Assembly: GCA_027186245.1 (NCBI GenBank)
Contig: CP114491.1
Span: forward strand, 10,165,501 to 10,229,500
DNA length: 64,000 nucleotides
Direction: 5' to 3'
Origin: Coriaria nepalensis
Taxonomy: Eukaryota > Streptophyta > Magnoliopsida > Cucurbitales > Coriariaceae
Part shown: piece by piece, positions 46,416 to 59,000 of the stretch
Layout of the letters: each line of letters opens with the position of its first letter
How positions within the stretch are numbered: position 1 is the first letter of the stretch
Translations under genes and position numbers: made by a program
The notes under the pieces: generated by a model
The model's database searches: none
What the model saw: only the letters and a program-made list of their open reading frames with translations
What the model was told of the DNA's origin: nothing

Positions 46416-48649
46416 TTATCCTCGAGTAGTAATCTCTTCGATAGGAGGCTCTTTACCATTCTGGGATTTCTGCTCTCCCTCGAAATCGGGCTCTAGTGAT
46501 CCCTTCTCTTTCCCCGTGGGCACCTCGTCGTTTTGAACAGATTGCAAAGCAGCTGTACTGTTGGGTTCATCAAGCTTCTCTAGAGGCTCTTTACCATTCT
46601 GGGATTTCTGTTCTCCCTCCAAATTGGGATCTAGTAATTTATTCTCTTTCTCAGAAGATTTCTCTTCTTTTTTAATAGATTGTGTAGGAGCTGTACTGGG
46701 TTCAACTAGCTTCTCCTCAGTTCCCTGTTTATTCTCCTCGGTGGTTATCTTATCGTTGTTACCTTCATCGTGATTCTGAGGAGCTTCAGGCCCTCCTTCT
46801 GCTTGTTTATCAGCATCCTCCCTATGCTCCAACTCCATATCTGATCGAACGTTTTCTTCCTCATTCGAAGTCTCAGCTTTGCTATTGTGCGCCACTCCTT
46901 CATCAGCTTCTTTCATCTCTGCTTCGTCTTCTATTGATTTGGGACCTGCTTCTTCTTCCATTGATTTGGGATCTGCTCCTTCTTCTACCATTGCTTTGTG
47001 ATCTTCTGCAACCACATTTTCCTTCTGTTCAGGGGCTTCATCTTCACCATCTGGATTGTCTCTTCTCCTTTTTGCCTCCTCTGGGCTTGACTTATTTGGC
47101 CTTTTACTCCGAGGGCCACTGTCTAGTGTAGCCATTTCTATTGATTTTCCGCCGCTTAATCTTTGAGATCGCCTTGGAGTTCCGCCTTTATTGAAGAGAC
47201 ATTATTGCATATTTTACGTGTTAGAAGCCATTTGAAAACTTCAGACACACACTGGAGGGAGAGTTTAATAAGGTGGAAGGAGAGAGGGAAAAACCTGTAG
47301 TCCAGTCAAATTCAGAGGCTGGAGGACCACCAGGGTGAGATTTGGGATACTGGTTCAACTGTCTCTTACTCTTGATCGTCTCTCCTGTTGGTGCTATGAA
47401 AACTATTTCATTTCTCCTTGGTGTCCGACTTTTTCTGGGTAACTGCAGCAAATGCAGGAAGAGACGAAAGCTTATAAAACAACATTATTGAAGTAGATTC
47501 GTAAACTAACTTCCATGGCAAACTGCACACCTAACAACTAGGATATATAATTTCACTTTCCCAACAGTTATAACTTAGTTCCAACAATGGGGTGAAAGAA
47601 TAATATCCATTGAGGATATATATCAAATGAGCAGCTTTCAGAAGAGTTTCCAACAAATAAAACAGCATATCCCCCTTGTTTTGGAGGATCAAAGCAGGTT
47701 ACCCTACTGCCCCGAGGAGACTTGGGGGACTTATCGCTAAGCCAACCCATCTCATCCCCAAGGTAACTTGAACCCTGAGACCTCCCGGTTGCAAGTGAGG
47801 GAACTCACCACTAAGCCGGCACATCTCGTCAAATGAAACACCAAATCCCACAGATCCCATCCTGATTATATCGCATCACAATTTTTTCTCCAACAGATCT
47901 TGGGACTTAGCTGGATATTTGTTTGGTTGTCAATAAAACTATTTTTCATTTACTAAATTAAGAGCCGACAATTAAAATGTGAGTAGCCTCCTGAACTAGG
48001 AACTGCATAGCTAAATTAGGACGGATCATAACAACACTAAACAACATCATCATTCGAGAACAAAGGCTGGAATCATATTCTAGTTTGGAAAAAGAATTAA
48101 TCAAGGACAGCGCTCTGACAAAGGGCGTACGGACTAGGAAAGTACTAGACAAAATAATTTATGAGAAATTCGGAGTAAAGAAGCCCTAAAATACGAAACA
48201 GACTTAATGAACACGGAAAATCATAACTCAAGCGAAAAGAAAAATCCCAATAAAAACCAAGAAATCACGAAAAAAACTCGAAAACCACACTCCGGATCAA
48301 ACATAAACATAAAAAGAGCCACAGAGAAAAACAATTGTCGAAAATCCTCGCACAATTTCAGAGCAAAAGCGTCAACGGCGAGTTCCAGAACAATCAAACA
48401 CCGAATATTTCAAATGCAAGAGCTAGAAAACCAAGCAAATTATGGAAACCAAGAAAAATCAAAGAGCCGGAGTATTGTTTAAATTTGTGCAAAGCAAGAC
48501 AGATCAAAGAGCGGGAGTTTAGTTCACGCGAGAGAGAGAGAGAGAGAGAGAGCAGATCAAACCGTCTTCCTCCAGCCTTGTGGAGCTGGTAATTCTATCA
48601 TGACAGCATCGCTTCGTTCCTCCACCGCATTCACTTCGCCACTTGCCAT
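46416..48649 (-). CDS. Methyl-CpG-binding domain protein, MBD10/MBD11 type
   Basis: Three exons (48563-48649, 47295-47442, 46416-47185) give 1005 bases, 334 residues. The protein starts MASGEVNAVEERSDAVMIEL. The MBD runs from about residue 19 to 85 (LPAPQGWRKT, SRTPRRNEIVFIAPTGE, NQYPKSHPGGPPASEFDWTT) and is followed by GGTPRRSQRLSGGK and a long Glu/Lys-rich disordered tail. The tail carries a 46-residue duplication: EGEQKSQNGKEP occurs twice, 138 bases apart. Known: MBD10 and MBD11 lack strong methyl-CpG binding; MBD10 acts in rRNA gene silencing in nucleolar dominance. The first intron (1120 bases) holds a SINE-like element. Odd: residue 62 is Pro where I expect Leu (usual QYLKSHPGGP). Confidence 0.92.
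47573..47830 (-). mobile_element. SINE-like element with two tRNA-like heads
   Basis: On the minus strand a first unit (47828-47762) reads GAGATGTGCCGGCTTAGTGG, then ends GGGTTCAAGTTACC. The words GGCTTAGTGG and GGTTCAAGTT fit RNA polymerase III A and B boxes of a tRNA-derived SINE. A second unit (47753-47686) starts GAGATGGGTTGGCTTAGCGA and ends near TGCTTTGATCC, a weaker B box. About 110 bases of non-tRNA body follow to roughly 47573. It lies in the first intron of the MBD gene and in the same orientation. The 3' end and any target-site duplication were not resolved. Confidence 0.6.
48531..48552. repeat. GA microsatellite at start of MBD intron 1
   Basis: Eleven GA units, 10 bases inside the first MBD intron (minus strand CT tract, which extends the pyrimidine-rich start of the intron). 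Confidence 0.9.
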
Positions 48650-48661
48650 TTTCCGTTTCTC

Positions 48662-48663
<2 letters not shown>

Positions 48664-48693
<30 letters not shown>
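48664..48693. repeat. CT microsatellite in the MBD leader
   Basis: About fifteen CT units (GA on the transcribed strand) ending 15 bases upstream of the MBD start codon, hence inside its 5' UTR. Confidence 0.9.
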
Positions 48694-48696
<3 letters not shown>

Positions 48697-49996
48697 GAAT
48701 TCTCACTCCGTCTGTTTCTCACAGTTTGAGAGGAGCTAGTAGCCTGATATGACGGTTTCTCGCACTAGACTAGCGGGGCGTGTGGGTGTGCGGTATTAAA
48801 CTATTCATTTATTAACTCAACAAACAAAAGAGGTTGAGTCCGGTATTTAACGGTTTGGATAAGATCATGCTCCCTCCTACGTAACGAATTAATGAATTAT
48901 GCTTCCTCATCCGTCAGATTTGATATTCTAATCCATCCTCACCGTTGAAAACTTGAATGTCTTCATTCCGCTTGTGCAAAGGGCGCGCTGAAATTTTGAC
49001 CCAAACAAAAAGGGCGCGTGAAACCGTTGTTCACTTGTTCTGATGTGGCCCAAAAAGAAAATTCGGCCCAATTACAAATACGGAGTTATAAGAAACAAAA
49101 TGGGCTCCGGCGGGAGGGAAAAAAGGGCCCAAATTCCCTCGAAATCCACCTTAGCGAGTCAAATTTCAACTCAGTGAGTCAAGAATTTGAGTCCGCACCA
49201 CCGTGCTCCACAATTCCCTATCCTCGTTCCTCCTCTTCTTCTTCCTATCGCATACATACTCAGAGGAGCTGAAACAGAGATCTTAGAAGGTTTACCTATC
49301 GCAAGGCGAGGTTTTTTGTTGGAACTCGAACTGTCTATAGTGGTATCTTCTCAACTCCTTTTCTCGCTGCGAAGCAGCCTGTGAATTTATTAGAGAAATC
49401 GAAATCGGGTAAGTAAATTTCTCTCATTCCGATACTAGTATGGCTTGAAGTTTTTCTCCTTCACCTTAATCAGTCGCTTATTAGGGTTTCTGGTTCGAAC
49501 TGTGGCGAGAGTGATTGCTATGTGCTTGATAAAACGTCTAACATTAGAACCTTGCGGACTATGTATTGCTTGAGCTGCCAGAAATATCTCTATGAGGATA
49601 CAAGAGGTAGCCATTATTAATGAAGAGATTCATAAATTCAGCAATATGGTTAACTTATTTGTCTTTGCCAAGTTGTATGTACTTCACAATGAATATTAAC
49701 TTGACAGAGAATCAATTTTTTTTTCTTATTTGAATTTAGCATTTGGGTTTCTTTAATCCAGATAGCATGAATCTCCGAAAGCATCTCGAAATTAATCAAT
49801 TAATTTCTGGGGATTCACATTTTATGCGGTTCTTCATATTTGATGTGTCAAATATTTAGTTATTCCAATTTTAAAGTTTGATCAAGTTTGGATCTTTTTC
49901 CCTCTTTACATGAGCATATTGATAAATTGTCTTCATTTTTGTGCCAGGTATGATTGATAGTTCTATTGGCCAAGTTGTTCAATAAATTATCCAGAT
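48694..49996. other. Bidirectional promoter region and leader of the 50-kb gene
   Basis: The MBD gene leaves leftward and the conserved gene rightward, so this stretch must contain both promoters. A non-coding first exon of the rightward gene seems to end at about 49409 (ATCGGG/TAAGTA or nearby GT), leaving a leader intron to about 49990. Confidence 0.5.
49047..49131. promoter_or_regulatory. Site II (GGCCCA) cluster between divergent genes
   Basis: GGCCCA at 49047, 49065 and 49126 and TGGGCT at 49101 lie within 85 bases, about 100-200 bases before the likely first exon of the rightward gene. Likely TCP-bound proximal promoter. Confidence 0.5.
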
Positions 49997-51100
49997 ATGA
50001 GGAGGCAGGGGCAATATTCTGATTCGAACATGGATCCATATAGCGCTGCTCGAGTGCATAGAGTTTCTGGCCATAGGATGGAGCACAAGCACAAGCCCAA
50101 TCCATTCCAAGGACGGTTAGAGGCTTTTACTCCAGAGAGAGAGCAGTCATATGCTTCTTCAGAAACCGATCAGAGGCAATGGAGATGGGAGATAGATGAA
50201 TCCAAAATGTCAAATCCTGTACCATCCCACATGTTCGATGAAGGTAAAAAAGTAAAACATTGTTTCTAGCACCCACCCACCCACCCCCCCCCCCTCCTAC
50301 ATGTTCATGTCTATATTTCAAGCCGTCTATCTTTTTTTATCAAAGTTTTCAACTCTAATACAGGTCAAGGAGGTGATGTATCAAGATCATACTATCAAAA
50401 TCAGAGAGCAGACCCAAAATTAGGTATGGATAAAGGAAGCAACAGTGATCCCAGATCCCAAACCCATGGAGAAGATATCGAAATCAGACGTGGAGGTGAT
50501 CAGATGTTGATTCCACAGAGCTTTGAAGGTCTACAGCAGAAATTCCTTAATGATATCTTGAAACTAGCCAAGGAACAGAACGATGCTGAAGATTCTGAAA
50601 ACACCCGCCACAGAGAGGTTTGTTTAATTGGCTCATTTCGCATTCTAACTAACTTAAAAATAGTAGTCTAGGCAGAATGATGGATCCCAACTTTCTTTCT
50701 TGCACTTCTCTTTCAGAAAATAAATGCAATCAATGCACAGTATGAGGAGCAATTAACGGCCTTGCGTGCCCGGCATGCGGGTCATAGAGATGAGTTACTA
50801 CAGAAGGAATCACAGGCACGGCATCATCAGTACCAGAAAGCTATAATGAGCAATAACCCTTATCCAAACAACACTATGGTCGACCCTAATGATCCTTACA
50901 GATTCAGTGGAGGTATGGCTGCGAATGCCGTTGGAGAACCGCAAACAGGTTATGATTCTTCTGATCAGTACGAGTCATATAGGGATCGGGCTAGGTTTCT
51001 TGGAAGTAGGCCCACTGGAGGTCATGGGTTGGAGCAGCCCAGAGGTGCAGCTTTCCCAGGCAGCCGTGTTTATGATACGAGGAATCATCAATTCTATTAA
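49997..51100 (+). CDS. Conserved plant protein of unknown function (At5g53620-like from memory)
   Basis: Three coding exons (49997-50243, 50364-50617, 50717-51100) with GT-AG borders give 885 bases, 294 residues. The start is MRRQGQYSDSNMDPYSAARV. A Gln/His/Ser-rich N-terminus leads to QRQWRWEIDESKMSNPV, then a coiled coil at about residues 130-200 (FEGLQQKFLNDILKLAKEQN, REKINAINAQYEEQLTALRA, HRDELLQKESQARHHQYQ). The tail is Tyr/Gly/Arg-rich (SYRDRARFLGSRPTGGHG; GSRVYDTRNHQFY). I recall a plant family of this layout labelled, without experiment, as an RNA polymerase II degradation factor; no function is established. Low-complexity ends plus a coiled coil suggest a scaffold or RNA-related protein. 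Confidence 0.82.
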
Positions 51101-51942
51101 TTTAGTTTCTCTTATCATGGGTTTATTTCCAACATTATGTGGTCTACTATGAATTTTTTTGTTTTTTCAGTTTAGCTTGTAATCCGTCTGGTTAATTGTA
51201 TGAAGTGGAAAAACGTAGGCATTAATCAATTAAAGACCCAGCTTTCTTCACTTCTGGATTATGGCGATTGTTTTATAATTGTTTCTTTCAAGAATACAGA
51301 AAATGGAAGTAGGAGTCCAAATTCTTAATCAGACTGTTGCTTGCAGAACTTTGTGTGCGTAGAGTTCAATTAAAATCTTTAAAACGATCAAGAACAACTA
51401 AAGTAGACTGCAAAGTTTGTAAGAAACAGAGTAAATGGTTGGAAGAAAGGATTGCCTTTTCCCAAAGAGCTGAATGCTAAAGACGTAGGACCACAGTTAT
51501 AGTTTTTCCCTTCGGATGTATATGACTTTTAGGCACCGAATTAAACCAGGACCCACCATACAATCATTAGTGTTCCAGTTAACAAACATCTGCTTGTAGG
51601 TTCATCTATATATTGTAATATGGCTGCAGTATATAAAATCATATCATAATTATAAATATATAAAATGATATATGAAAATAAAATTGATATTTATAATAAG
51701 ATTTAGTATAATTACTATTACGTATATACAAACATATCACGAGATTGAATCATCTATTAAAATACAACGTAAATAGTAATTTTGCATGCTCTATTTAGTT
51801 AGATGATGACGAAGCTGGATACATACATTCAAATATTAATCGGGCAATTAAGCCATGGCCCCAAAACCTACTCGTCTAACCATGAAAAGTACTATTTTGG
51901 GAGGGAACAAATTCTTTACAAGTTTTTTCAAGTTTCTGCCTG

Positions 51943-51944
<2 letters not shown>

Positions 51945-51980
<36 letters not shown>
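51945..51980. repeat. GA microsatellite
   Basis: Eighteen GA units in intergenic DNA. Confidence 0.9.
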
Positions 51981-51982
<2 letters not shown>

Positions 51983-52567
51983 CAGAGCTAGATTACGACT
52001 GGACATGAGTGGGGAAATTATAGCAGACGTATTTATGATTGACTTCTAGACAAATTTTTAAAAAGGGCAGAGGTAAGCATGCATTCATCTTTCTTCAGGA
52101 CAAGACCACGCATTCACAACTAACTTGAATGATTTGACGTTTCAGATTCTGTACCTGTGTTTTCCCATTTAAACTAACACCAACATCTCTTTCTCTTTCT
52201 TTCTGGGTCTTATTATTCACACTACTGAATTACACGTAAATACTCTTGTGGCGGAATTAGGCCGGCACGAGACGGTGTGGCCGAGCCTAGCCGGCTGATT
52301 CCTTGGAAAAAAACAAAGTTATTCTTGAAGCTTATGGTAAAAATTGAGGTTCGAGGAAGAAGCAACATACTATTCAACTTCTCAAATTTTCAATGTTACC
52401 TCATCTCTCAATATTTCCACTTTTCAACGAAACCCTTCAATAATAATAATTGTTTAGTAGTGACCTTCTTCTATTTTCAACATTTATTACTTGCTGCTTA
52501 GAGTACAATTTATTATCAAATATTATAAGCATTTGTAGATGTCTAATATTTATATATACAAAATTGC

Positions 52568-52569
<2 letters not shown>

Positions 52570-52599
<30 letters not shown>
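52570..52599. repeat. TA microsatellite
   Basis: About fifteen TA units in intergenic DNA. Confidence 0.9.
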
Positions 52600-52602
<3 letters not shown>

Positions 52603-53040
52603 AAGGAATTTTTTTTCTAAATTTTTTAATATTAATTTAATTATTGCGTGAGTATTCATATCAAATTAACTAAATATTTATATTAATTATATATATATAT
52701 TAAAAAAATAATAAATTTAAAAGCATCATATATGATATTAATTATATTTAACCTTCGGATACAACTTATTTCAAGTTCATATTTAAGTGATACTTAAAAA
52801 AAAGATTTATACTATTGATCTCTCGCATATATTAATCTATATGAGGCCTTACTTAAGGATCTAAGATTATAAATTTCCTTCAAATATACTTAGTAAACTT
52901 GATAAGAGTTGCATCCGGTTCTTCATATAGTCTATAAGCTAGCTCAGGGCCTTTGCCTTATTTAGATATGAGATTATAAGTCATACATTATGAATTATCA
53001 TTTTCAGACAACAATTATAAATACTAATCATAGCAATAAT

Positions 53041-53071
<31 letters not shown>

Positions 53072-53112
53072 GATCAGAAGAACCCCACTAGCTTATATAC
53101 ACTGAGCTTGAT

Positions 53113-53505
53113 TCAAGTTGATTGCTGATTTCCATGAGCCAGCTTTAGCCCAAAGTGAATGTGAGGAAAATGTGCCCACTGCAGGCATTGCAATCATACT
53201 CATTATCTAATAAACCACTACATATAGTCTAAACTGCGGTTTGTAGTATAAATTTCTACTAGTCAAAATTATAACAACTTTTTTTTTTTTTTAAATATTA
53301 AAACTTGATTAAATTAAAGCCACATTTCTACTAATTGTTATTATGTACTACTTACATTTTTGGCAGCAGTGCTAAAGGCTTCTCTGTGGCTTATTTCTGG
53401 ATTACTAGCTTTAATCCTTTGAATTTCCTCTCTTTATATATTAAAAAATAAAAGAAAATCAATATTAATATATCGAATCTTTGACATTTCAACATACCCA
53501 CAGAA

Positions 53506-53536
<31 letters not shown>

Positions 53537-55672
53537 CGCATGTACTTACTTGATAAACCTGTTATATGCAGAAGGAACCCGTTGTCTTTTCTCTGGTGCT
53601 GAAAAAATGCAGGAAAAGAAGAATCAAAAGATAAAGCCATTAGAGTAGTATATACGTACGTTCTTTATATATATATATATATGGTAACAGTGTAATAAGA
53701 TTTGTATCATATCCCTATAGCTTGGGGTGGGGGAAAAAAAAGTAAGAAAAATGTCAAAAAGCTTATCTTCTCTATGAATTGGTCATATATGGCAAACAAA
53801 AAAGACAACAAAAAAAGTTGCATGCATTAATGCATTCGATTACAATTATTATCAGGAGAGGTACTTCTTCAGTAATAGGGCACTCTTATTTATATAATAA
53901 CAATATATGATCATGATGTGTCATGTATATGTAAGGTCACCATCTATGTATGTAGCTATCTATATATGCATAACACCGCTGGGTGGCTTCTCTGTATGTA
54001 TATGGGGAAGCTGATCAGCTAGTTTCCTTCACAAAATTCCTTTTTATTTTTTCTCCTTTGGTAAAATTCTTCTTTCCGCTTTGCTATTTCTTCTTCCCTT
54101 AACCATTATGTATATATATATATATATAGAATCAAAGTATTCTTAAATGCACTTAGGATGCAATTGCACTCGAGGGAGATCCCAACATTGATTCTCCGGA
54201 GTAAACTCAGTTTTAAATTCAATATATATGCATGGTTGCTAACTTTATAGATTTGTTTTGTGACAAAACATGCATCAAGTACTCGTCTAGATCTTCTTGT
54301 CTATTGTCAAAAGCTTGTCTAGATCAATTCACTAGAAATCATGGGTATATATAAAGATAGATATATAGCCAAGTAGGTAATGTTTACGTGGGATAGGAGG
54401 GGTTCTAGGTGGTTGTTGATCATGCTCTACAACATACTGATCCAATCCTGATCCCAACTTGTTGCATTTAGAAGATGATCCGGTCATCTCCTTATAAATC
54501 GAATTGCGATCATGATGATCGGAGCTTGTTATATTGACCTGTTGTTTCTGCAACTTTATAATTATAATAATTATCTAATAGATATATACACTTTTCTTTT
54601 ATAATTCTCAGTTAGATTAACTAATTAATTGAAACTTAATTACCTGGCCGGCGTACTGGTTATGTTCTTGGGAAGAAGTGGGAACTAGAGAAGCAGCCAT
54701 ATTGACAGAGAGCAAATTGGCACAATGCCCGCATCTGACGGTAACAATGGCGAACATGTTGCTGCATGGCACACTTACCTGCACCCATTTTATTAACAAT
54801 GAAAAGAGACAATTGAAGAATCTAATGGTCAGAAGTAGATCAAGCTAGATATAGAGGAAGACAAGAGAAAGAGAGAGGGAGAGAGCATGACAACGACGTG
54901 ACTATGAAACGGAACCATAAAGGAGACGACCACCATTGGCAAAAGCAATCAAAGTTGGGTTTTGAAAAAAGAGATAGAGCACTGAATCAGATCATCATTT
55001 ATGCATGAACCCGTCTGATGGATCGTACTTTTTCATGACTGCAGATTAATGATTTTGAAGTTCTCACTTATTAATATCGAATTTGGGTAGCTTTTAAGAC
55101 ATTTTAATTAATTAGGAAAACATAAATTATTTCTCATTTAATTCCATATATTGATGTATGCTCACATAAGCAGACATGACAGAGGTCAATAGACTGCATA
55201 TATGGTCTTCTTAAGAACCCTAACCTACCTCATGATCATGAATTAAACCAAAGAAAAAAAATCTAATTGTACCCCAAAATAAAACGAAAATCAATGATCA
55301 TTGATTACCTAGCATCTTTTTTAATAGAAAAATCCTTGAGAATATATGATATCCGTAATGGATCTCAAAAACCTGGCTAGCTAGGGCTATATTTCTTCTT
55401 CTTCTTCTTCCGGTAGCAAATCTAAGTCATCGGACATCAATCGCCGTGTTCGGTAAATGTTTATTGTTTTAAGGAACAATCAATTAGTTGATTTTCAAAG
55501 ACTAAATAAGGTCAATCTATAGTTGCAATTTATCACCAAAAAAAAAAAACACACACAATTGGAGATCATTATAGATTATTTTCCTTGAATGGACAAAAGA
55601 ATCTTTCCAAATCTATTGGAGTCGCAAGATCCCTAACCCCAAAAAATCAAAACAACTGCATATGTTTTGAGC

Positions 55673-55708
<36 letters not shown>

Positions 55709-56047
55709 CTATATAGGAACTTTGATTTATACCAGAAATTTGGGTACTGAACTGTCAAATCTTTGTTTTTTTAGTCGAACTTTATTAGCTAGTCACTTCA
55801 GCTGAAAATATATAAACAAATAAACAAATATATATATATATATATAATTATAGTATTATGCTCTAGCAATCGATGATTAGAACCCAAATTGTCAAATCAG
55901 CTGGAAGGAAGAAAAAAAAAAAAATATATATATATATACATATATATATAATTATATAAATCATGAGTGTAGGGTTTTTACCGCTAAAATGGTGTTGCAG
56001 AAGTTGCAGTGCACATAACAAACTCGATCTGATGCCATCATTTCCAT
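53113..56047 (-). CDS. YABBY transcription factor (YABBY2-like)
   Basis: Six exons (55982-56047, 54644-54778, 54388-54547, 53550-53598, 53356-53431, 53113-53178), all GT-AG, give 552 bases, 183 residues. The start is [20 protein letters not shown]. The C2C2 zinc finger uses C14-X2-C17 and C38-X2-C41 ([18 protein letters not shown]). A Ser/Asn-rich linker ends [20 protein letters not shown], then the HMG-like YABBY domain [40 protein letters not shown]. Known: YABBY proteins set abaxial identity and lamina growth; the VCYVHC start and PPRTPPI linker point to the YABBY2 branch. The exon 3 acceptor may be 54547 or nine bases later (54538); both keep frame. Introns carry TA and GA microsatellites. 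Confidence 0.95.
55681..55708. repeat. TA microsatellite in YABBY intron 1
   Basis: Fourteen TA units inside the 1.2-kb first intron of the YABBY gene; shorter TA tracts occur near 55828 and 55925. Confidence 0.9.
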
Positions 56048-59000
56048 TCTCACTTTTTTTTTTCTTTTCTTTTAATTAAATGATAAACCCTTCAAGGTAC
56101 GTATATAACAGCTAGCTAGCAGGATCACCAAATCAAAAGGAACTAAAAATAAAAAAATAAAAACAGGGAAGGTAGGAGAGATAATGAAGGATAATGTGTA
56201 CAAATTCAAGAATATCTCATGAAAGGGTGAAGTTAAGAAGATGGGACTACTGTGTCTGGTCGGGAAAGATTTGAGAAAGTTAGGGAAAACAAATGGAGAG
56301 ATAGAGTGTTTTTATTTGGCAAGGAAAAGATGGTTGATAGGAGAGAGAAGAAGAGAGAGAAGAAGAGAGAGAGAGAGAGTGGGGTAAGAGGGTTTGGAGG
56401 TGGGTGTAGTATATATTATGATTCAGAGAATGAGTGGGTGGGAATGAGGCATCCTTTTTAACCCTCTTATTTCACTTTTCTATACCGGACGAGGAGGGGG
56501 AAGTGATGATGTATACATACATACATGTATATATATATCTACGCTATGCTTTGATCCTTTGGAATGATTTGGGGATGTGTGAGAAAGCAAGCTAGCTACG
56601 CTAGGGCATGACATAAGATGCTGTATCCCGTGTTCTTATTACAAAATATGTATTAATTACCTTTATCTATAATTAATTAATTAATTAATAATCACGGTAA
56701 TTTATACTCAACAGTTTCTGTTTGGGTTGCAAGAAGCTTCTTCTAAAAGAGGACGCGGTCCCGACTACGAAGCTAGGATACGATATGTATAGGATACGAT
56801 ATGTATAAGATACGATCTTACGATAAATTTTAAAATTTTAAAATATAATATGTATTTTAAAATTTAATATTATTTTTATTCTTAAATTTTAAACTTTAAA
56901 TATAATAAATATATCATTATTTATTATATTTAATATAAAATAAAAATAATTATATGCATTAGTGGAAATTATATGAACATAAATTATCATATTATACCTA
57001 TTTAAATCTTTCTTAAAATTTATAAATAAGATTACATGAATTTGTAATATACCTAAGAATATATACTTTCGATAATATATATGAAAGCTACGTTATCATT
57101 TATGATGACATGTTTCAATCAAAACCATTGATATTATATACTTATAGAGTATATTTAAAATTCTCGTAAGATAATATATCATGTGTCATACATCCTAAAA
57201 TTTTCAAAATATTACCAACATTAAGTATCATATGTAATTATTTTAATTTTTTTTCCAAAATACTACCAAAACAAACTAAAATACATCATATGAAAATATT
57301 TGAATGCAAAATTAGATGAAGAATGTATAAAATTAAGATGAATAAAAAATAAAATAAAGTTGAAGAAAAATGTTATAAATTATAAATTATAAAATAAACA
57401 GATAAACATATAAAATGATATTATATTAACTTTTTACTTATGGATAATATATTAATAAGGTGGACTAAATTAAATAACTTTTCACTTTTATAATGAAGAG
57501 AAAAAAACAAATTTTTTTTTTTTAAATGACCAAGTAATATCTAAATATTTTGGGTTAAAATGTAAATATTAATGCTTATAACCCTCCTCTTTTATACGTC
57601 CTTCATATTTGCCTACATGCTAGATTCAATTAAAAAAAGATCATGTGTGGTAATTTATGGAATGATTACCTAGTATTTTGTTTTAGAAATTTAAGGGGAT
57701 AAATCATAATTATTTTAAAATTGTGGGTTCTTAGCATTAGTAAAATGAATCATATGGATTTACAAAGTATTATTTTCTCGGAAATATTTTTCTAATCACA
57801 CATAAGGTAGCTTGTTTACTTAGGGCTTGCGCTAAGAATCTAATCAGAATCAGAATCGTATTATTTAGTCCAATTGCTATTTTTGTTCATATATTTTTAA
57901 TTTATCCACTAGATCAGTCTATTTAGTTATTTACGTCTAATTTTAATATATCAGTTATATTTCAATTCATCATCTTTTTCCAAGAGTTTCATAAATGGAC
58001 GTTAAACTCATTTCATATGATGGGAGTTGCCGGTGTATTGGGCGGATCTAATCAGAATCAAACTAGGATTAGAAAAAAAGACCTTTCCCTTATTATTATT
58101 AGTAAAGAGGGATTAAGCCAAATAAAAGTTAATAGAAAAAAGAGCACATGTATTACTGGCATAATATCTACTATTGGATGAAAAAAAAAAAAGAGTAAGT
58201 TTCGGAAAATTTGACGAAAAAAAAATTATTTAAATAAATGATGAAATTAATATAAATATATATAAAATTTAAAATATTAAACTTAACAAAGATCTTATTT
58301 GTTGTTCTTGAAGATAAATTTTTTTTTACTTCCCCAAGCAAGGGGCGTATCTAACTAGAGAGCATCCACAAGACACTGAATTCGCCTACAAAAATGGATG
58401 TATCTTTTTAATATCGACCCGAGAGCAAATTATATCATATATTTTAATATTAAATGCTGACCTGGTTTTATTTAAAATATTTAAAATCATTTCTCTGGTT
58501 TGAAAGTTAGATTTAAAAAAAAATAAAAAATAAAAAAAATTAACAGTTTGATGACACTTACATGGATATATGATTAAACGACAGAGTACAAAGAAGCCAT
58601 CCCCCCCCCCCCCCCCCACCACCTTCTGTCGTAAATGCGACCACTCATGTACGGTCAGATGTGCTTTAGTGCTTCATTTACAGTCTTGCCCCTCGCCCGG
58701 TAGGCCCCAACAAACTCAATTTTCGGGTGCCTCACTAAGAACATCACATGCCCATCTCTTGTTTCTGTGTATCTGTCTTTTTTTTTTTTTTTTTTTGGTG
58801 TCCCTACCTTTTTTTGTTATGCAATTTGTAACATCATATGATTCTTAAAATGCTAAAATCACAATTTTAACCCTCGCCAAAAAAAATACAAAAAAAAAAA
58901 AAGGGAAGAAAATATCGGAAATTTTCAAAGAAATTTTTAGTTCGACTTAATTCATTTTTAAGAATTATGGACTAATTCAATAAAAATCAATATATATATG

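Larger units (their letters stand above)
51101..53112. other. Spacer between the conserved gene and the YABBY gene
   Basis: Convergent 3' regions plus AT-rich spacer. Contains a GA tract (51945-51980), a TA tract (52570-52599) and a second GA tract (53041-53074) just beyond the YABBY stop codon. No gene seen. Confidence 0.7.

Noticed and set aside
58570..58848. 92-codon plus-strand ORF with poly-Pro and poly-Phe
   Set aside because: Generated by C16 and T20 homopolymers; no conserved residues.
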